Source: Pseudomonadota bacterium (GTDB taxonomy: Bacteria; Pseudomonadota; Alphaproteobacteria; Rhizobiales; Xanthobacteraceae). Taken from it: a stretch of 10,780 bases of DNA. Where the stretch lies: positions 1 to 10,780 of the forward strand of contig JAEZMT010000006.1 in the NCBI GenBank assembly GCA_023442085.1, read 5' to 3'. Each line of letters begins with the position of its first letter. Position 1 is the stretch's first letter. The notes beneath the pieces are model-generated. The model worked only from the letters and a program-made list of their open reading frames with translations. It was not told where the DNA came from and made no database searches. Of the stretch, positions 6,306 through 10,780 are shown in pieces. Position numbers and translations under genes: made by a program.

Positions 6306-6469
6306 CCGAAACTCCTTGCCCTGCACCACCGCCGACGATGGCCCAATGCCTCGCCCAAGATGATGGCGAGGCCAAGGTCGCGGGCCGTGACGGCCCGCCT
6401 CACGCCGAGCCTTCACGGTTCCGCGCGCCGGATTGTCGCGCCATCGTGGAACTGCTAAAAACCCGCCCC

Positions 6470-6634
6470 ATGCGACAGACGCGTGACCATCGCCACAGCC
6501 TCGACCGGGCGGCCCATTGCGGGGCCGGCCCGTTCGCGCGCACGACGATGGAGTTCGCGGCGGTGCCGGACCACGTGCGCCTGCCGGGTCGCTTCTTCGG
6601 CCGCTTCACCACGGCGGCGTCCTCGGTGCTTTGA
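6470..6634 (+). CDS. Doubtful small hypothetical frame, 54 residues
   Basis: An ATG at 6470 opens 54 codons ending in TGA at 6632-6634. Third positions are mostly G or C, like real genes nearby, especially from 6548 to the stop (MEFAAVPDHVRLPGRFFGRF). There is no clear Shine-Dalgarno, no recognisable domain, and the antisense frame is equally open. It could be a small protein, a degraded gene end or chance. Confidence 0.2.
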   Translation: MRQTRDHRHSLDRAAHCGAGPFARTTMEFAAVPDHVRLPGRFFGRFTTAASSVL

Positions 6635-6660
6635 CGCCCGCATGGTGACGCGCCCATAAG
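6631..6660 (+). promoter_or_regulatory. leuC: Possible promoter for leuC
   Basis: TTGACG (6631-6636) and CATAAG (6655-6660) are separated by 18 bases and match the sigma-70-type consensus at 5 of 6 and 4 of 6 positions. Transcription would start near 6667, leaving a leader of about 75 bases before leuC. No leucine-rich leader peptide was found in that leader. Confidence 0.35.
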
Positions 6661-6741
6661 CGGCGCGACGGATACCGCCCTTCCATCGTTACCGGCCCGG
6701 CCGCCCCGACGCGCGCCGGCCTTTCCTCAGGACACGACGCG

Positions 6742-8166
<1,425 letters not shown>

Positions 8167-8185
8167 GCTTCCTTTCTGAACACGG

Positions 8186-8216
8186 ACGGCCGGGCATCGC
8201 CCGGCCGTTTTCTTTT
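8186..8216 (+). terminator. Intrinsic terminator of leuC
   Basis: A perfect 10-base stem (8186-8195 with 8199-8208) closes a 3-base ATC loop and runs into TTTTCTTTT (8208-8216 including the stem's last base), 19 bases after the leuC stop. It is a textbook plus-strand terminator. On the minus strand the stem has no following T run, so it is unlikely to stop nadC transcripts efficiently. The last T is also the final base of the nadC stop codon. Confidence 0.88.
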
Positions 8217-9070
8217 CAGCCCACCCAGTCGAGGCCGATGTCGAGGATGGGGGCGCTGTGGGTCAGCCAGCCCACGGAGATGAGGTCCACGCCCGATGCC
8301 GCGATGGCGGGGGCCGTCTCGCGGTTCACCCGGCCGGAGGCCTCGGTGAGCATCCGCCCGCCGACCATGCGCACGGCCTCCGTGAGGGTGGCGGGGGTCA
8401 TGTTGTCGAGCAGCACCGCGTCGGCGCCGAGGGTCAGCAGCTCTTCCAGCTGGGCGAGGGTGTCCACCTCCACCTCCACCTTCACCATGTGACCGGCGCG
8501 GGCGCGCACGCGCCTGACCGCCTCGGCGACCGAGCCGGCGATGGCGACGTGGTTGTCCTTCACCAGTACCGCATCATCGAGACCGAAGCGGTGGTTGGCG
8601 CCGCCGCCGGCGCGCACGGCGTATTTCTCCAGCGCGCGCAGGCCGGGCGTGGTCTTGCGGGTGCAGACGATCTGCGCCTTGTGGCCGGCCACCGCATCCG
8701 CCAGCGACGCCGTGGCGGTGGCAATGCCGGAGAGGCTGCAGGCGAGGTTGAGGCCGGTGCGCTCGCCGGTGAGCAGCGCGCGCGAGGGGCCTTCCACCTC
8801 TGCCAGCACGGTGCCCGGCGTCACCCGCGAACCGTCCGCCACCATGGGCGTGAAGCGCACGTCCGGGTTCAGCAGGCGGAAGGCGAGGCGGGCGCAATCG
8901 AGCCCCGCCACCACGCCGTCCTGACGGGCGGCGAGCACAAGGCGGCTGACGTGTCCGGCCGGCACCACCGCATCGGTGGTGATGTCCCCGGCGCGGCCGA
9001 GGTCTTCCAGCAGCGCGGCGCGGACGATGGGCTCCACCATCAATTCGGGGAGCGGGTCGAGGGCGGCCAT
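8216..9070 (-). CDS. nadC: Nicotinate-nucleotide diphosphorylase (carboxylating), quinolinate phosphoribosyltransferase
   Basis: NadC joins quinolinate to phosphoribosyl pyrophosphate and releases CO2, giving nicotinate mononucleotide, the entry to the shared NAD pathway. The 284-residue length is typical. Active-site segments visible in order are EDLGRAGDITTDAV (22-35), TGERTGLNLACSLSGIAT (101-118), TRKTTPGLR (137-145), GGGANHR (155-161), KDNH (171-174), EVEVD (199-203) and LLDNM (220-224). The ATG at 9070 has GGAG 6 bases upstream. The same frame stays open far upstream across nadB in another register, but that part has no family resemblance. The gene is third in nadABC, 17 bases after nadB, so the three steps from aspartate to nicotinate mononucleotide are co-expressed. 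Confidence 0.97.
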   Translation of the reverse strand: MAALDPLPELMVEPIVRAALLEDLGRAGDITTDAVVPAGHVSRLVLAARQDGVVAGLDCARLAFRLLNPDVRFTPMVADGSRVTPGTVLAEVEGPSRALLTGERTGLNLACSLSGIATATASLADAVAGHKAQIVCTRKTTPGLRALEKYAVRAGGGANHRFGLDDAVLVKDNHVAIAGSVAEAVRRVRARAGHMVKVEVEVDTLAQLEELLTLGADAVLLDNMTPATLTEAVRMVGGRMLTEASGRVNRETAPAIAASGVDLISVGWLTHSAPILDIGLDWVG

Positions 9071-9087
9071 GGCGGCTCCGTCAGGTT

Positions 9088-10617
9088 TCAGGCGAAGGCG
9101 AGGTCCGGCACGCGCAAGCGACCGGCGGCGGCGCGCGCTTCGGCGAGGGTGATGCGTGACCGCCGGGCGACCGGCGCGGTGTCGGGAAAATCCGTGCGCG
9201 CATGGGCGCCGCGGCTCTCGGTGCGGGCGAGGGCCGAGGCCGCCATCATCAGGCCAACACGGGCGGGCGCGGCGGCCGGGGTGGCGCCTTCGGCCAGCGG
9301 CAGCAGGCGCTGGAGCGCCGCCGTCAGCCCCTCCGCATCGCGGGTGACGCCGACGAGGCGGGAAACGATGGCGCGGGCCGGAGCCGCATCCGCCGCTGGA
9401 GGCAAAGCGGAGGGGGCGGGGACGATCGTCCGTCCCGCCGGGCGGCCGGCGATGTCGTTCGCGACCTCCCGCCCGCACACCACCGCTTCCAGCAGCGAAT
9501 TGGAGGCGAGGCGGTTGGCGCCGTGCAGGCCGGTGGCCGCGCATTCGCCTGCCGCCCAGAGGCCGGGGAGGGTGCTGCGGCCGTGCGCATCCACGGCGAT
9601 GCCGCCCATGTGGTAGTGCGCGGCCGGGCGGATGGGCACGAGATCGGTCGCCGGATCGACACCGGCGGCCCGGCAGCCCGCCGCCACCTGCGGGAAGCGG
9701 GCGGCGAAGCGCGCGCCGAGGCTGGCGCGGGCATCGAGGAACACCTCGCGTCCGGCCGTGAGTTCGCGCCAGACGGCACGGGCCACCACGTCGCGCGGCG
9801 CTAGTTCCTTGCCCGGCACATTCTCCAGAATGCGCCGGCCGCTGCCATCGACGATGAGCGCGCCTTCCCCGCGCACCGCCTCGCTGATGAGGGGGAGCGG
9901 GCGGGCGGGCGTGGCCAATGCGGTGGGGTGGAACTGCACGAATTCGAGGTCCGCCAGCTCCGCCCCGGCCTCCGCGGCCAGCGCGAGGCCCACGCCCCAC
10001 GATGCGACGGGATTGGTGGTGTGCTCATAGAGCGCGCCGACACCGCCCGTCGCCAGCACGAGGCGGCGGGTGGCGAGCACACGGGCGCCGTCCGCCGCGG
10101 CCACCAGCAGGCCGCAGACGGCGCCGTCGCGCATCAGCATGCGCCGCGCCTCGCCCTGAACCAGCGTGATGGAGGGGCAGGCGCGCGCGGCTTCCGATAG
10201 GGCGCGCACCAGCTCCCGCCCGGTGCCGTCGCCGTCCGCATGGACGATGCGGCGCCGGCTGTGGGCGGCTTCGAGGCCGAGCAGCAGGCCGCCGGCCGCG
10301 TCGCGGTCGAAGCGCACGCCGAGGCGTTCCAAGGCGGCGATGGCGTCCGGCCCGGCAGACAGGATGCGGCGGGCCGCCTCGGCATCGCAGAGACCGTCGC
10401 CGGCTGCCAGCGTGTCGGCAAGGTGGAGGGCGTCGTCGTCGTCCGCCCCGACGCTGGCGGCGATTCCGCCCTGCGCCAGCGGGCTGGAGCCGTCCGCGCC
10501 CAAAGGCGCGCGGGTGACGAGCACCACCGGCTCGGGAGCGAGGAAGAGGGCGGCGGCGAGCCCGGCGATGCCGGCGCCGACAATGACGGGGCGGCCGTCC
10601 AGCCTGTCCCCGGTCAT
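9088..10617 (-). CDS. nadB: L-aspartate oxidase
   Basis: NadB is the FAD flavoprotein that oxidises L-aspartate to iminoaspartate, the substrate of NadA. In the 509-residue protein the dinucleotide-binding VIVGAGIAGL is at 11-20, SSPLAQGGIAA at 44-54, RRRIVHADGDGTGREL at 121-136, EFVQFHPTAL at 225-234, RGEGA at 249-253, PRDVVAR at 274-280 (region of the catalytic Arg), HYHMGGI at 334-340, and GLHGANRLASNSLLEA at 363-378. The C-terminal helical domain ends with the conserved ESRGAHARTDFP. Length is slightly below the 540 of E. coli NadB, as in many alphaproteobacteria. An oddity is WGVG at 207-210, where the succinate dehydrogenase/NadB family usually has GDG. The ATG overlaps the nadA stop (ATGA), indicating coupled translation. 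The frame is otherwise intact. Confidence 0.96.
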   Translation of the reverse strand: MTGDRLDGRPVIVGAGIAGLAAALFLAPEPVVLVTRAPLGADGSSPLAQGGIAASVGADDDDALHLADTLAAGDGLCDAEAARRILSAGPDAIAALERLGVRFDRDAAGGLLLGLEAAHSRRRIVHADGDGTGRELVRALSEAARACPSITLVQGEARRMLMRDGAVCGLLVAAADGARVLATRRLVLATGGVGALYEHTTNPVASWGVGLALAAEAGAELADLEFVQFHPTALATPARPLPLISEAVRGEGALIVDGSGRRILENVPGKELAPRDVVARAVWRELTAGREVFLDARASLGARFAARFPQVAAGCRAAGVDPATDLVPIRPAAHYHMGGIAVDAHGRSTLPGLWAAGECAATGLHGANRLASNSLLEAVVCGREVANDIAGRPAGRTIVPAPSALPPAADAAPARAIVSRLVGVTRDAEGLTAALQRLLPLAEGATPAAAPARVGLMMAASALARTESRGAHARTDFPDTAPVARRSRITLAEARAAAGRLRVPDLAFA

Positions 10618-10780
10618 AGCGCCAGCATCCGCTCGACCGAGGCGCGGGCGCGGGCGGCGACCTCGGGGTCGATGGTGACTTCGTGGAGGTTGTTCTCCAG
10701 CGCCGCGCGGATGTTGCGGAGCGTGATCTTCTTCATGTGCGGGCAGAGATTGCAGGGGCGCACGAAGTCGATGTCGGGAT
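10614..10780 (-). CDS. nadA: Quinolinate synthase, C-terminal end, gene runs off the right edge
   Basis: The last 54 codons of nadA lie in the window, preceded by two bases of a split codon. The segment DFVRPCNLCPHMKKITLRNI is the conserved end of NadA; the Cys before Pro in CNLCPHM corresponds to the last of the three [4Fe-4S] ligands of the enzyme. NadA condenses iminoaspartate from NadB with dihydroxyacetone phosphate to form quinolinate. Its TGA (10616-10614) overlaps the nadB ATG, making a tight nadABC operon whose promoter and any NAD-responsive control lie beyond the right edge. Confidence 0.93.
   Translation of the reverse strand, partial: PDIDFVRPCNLCPHMKKITLRNIRAALENNLHEVTIDPEVAARARASVERMLAL

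Larger units (their letters stand above)
6306..6741. other. Intergenic region between MgtC-family gene and leuC
   Basis: These 436 bases hold the divergent 5' ends of the MgtC-family gene and leuC. I recognise no conserved protein on either strand. A short plus-strand frame (6470-6634) and an overlapping minus-strand frame (6657-6400) are both open; neither translation looks like a known family. Promoter-like hexamers for leuC occur at 6631-6660. The stretch 6690-6718 is very rich in G and C and could fold, but I could not pick out one convincing stem. Confidence 0.5.

Noticed and set aside
6660..6741. Leucine attenuator or leader peptide before leuC
   Set aside because: No leucine-codon-rich short frame and no clear terminator/antiterminator pair; the only tiny frame (MVTRP at 6642-6659) lies upstream of the predicted transcription start.
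9071..10000. Upstream extension of the nadC frame through nadB
   Set aside because: The extension lies in another register of nadB, is Arg/Pro-rich, and nadC has its own ribosome site and a family-typical start at 9070.

Overview
The window is GC-rich chromosomal DNA with densely packed genes and a strong preference for G or C at third codon positions. No insertion sequence, phage gene, CRISPR array, rRNA or tRNA was seen. Gene content (TRAP transporter, intracellular PHA-depolymerase-like protein, leuC without leuD, nadABC operon, COG5631-type MarR protein) suggests an alphaproteobacterium of the Hyphomicrobiales, possibly Xanthobacteraceae-like. That placement is an inference from protein style, not from a search.

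Left part (1-4150): the N-terminal end of a hydantoinase/5-oxoprolinase-family gene runs off the left edge on the minus strand. A 348-base divergent region follows and holds a perfect 19-base palindrome (440-458). On the plus strand comes a complete TRAP transporter cassette in the order small permease (639-1187), large permease (1191-2507), periplasmic binding protein (2557-3543), then a MarR-type winged-helix regulator (3599-4150). Divergent oxoprolinase plus TRAP plus regulator fits a small uptake-and-hydrolysis locus for 5-oxoproline or a related cyclic amide. The substrate cannot be read from the sequence.

Middle part (4151-6741): a divergent intracellular PHA depolymerase-like alpha/beta hydrolase (4250-5356) converges with an MgtC/SapB-family membrane protein on the minus strand (5589-6305; GTG start fixed by a strong Shine-Dalgarno). 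The next 436 bases (6306-6741) have no recognisable gene, only one doubtful 54-residue frame and a promoter-like pair of hexamers before leuC.

Right part (6742-10780): leuC (leucine biosynthesis, 6742-8166) ends at a strong intrinsic terminator that touches the stop codon of the convergent nadC. The minus strand then carries the de novo NAD operon nadA (partial at the right edge), nadB and nadC. nadA and nadB overlap at ATGA, and nadB and nadC are 17 bases apart. NadB and NadA together make quinolinate from aspartate and dihydroxyacetone phosphate, and NadC converts it to nicotinate mononucleotide.

Most of the window is conventional metabolism and transport. The points that most deserve a second look are the oxoprolinase/TRAP divergent region with its palindrome and overlapping upstream frame, the atypical nucleophile motif of the PHA-depolymerase-like protein, and one substituted conserved position in NadB.
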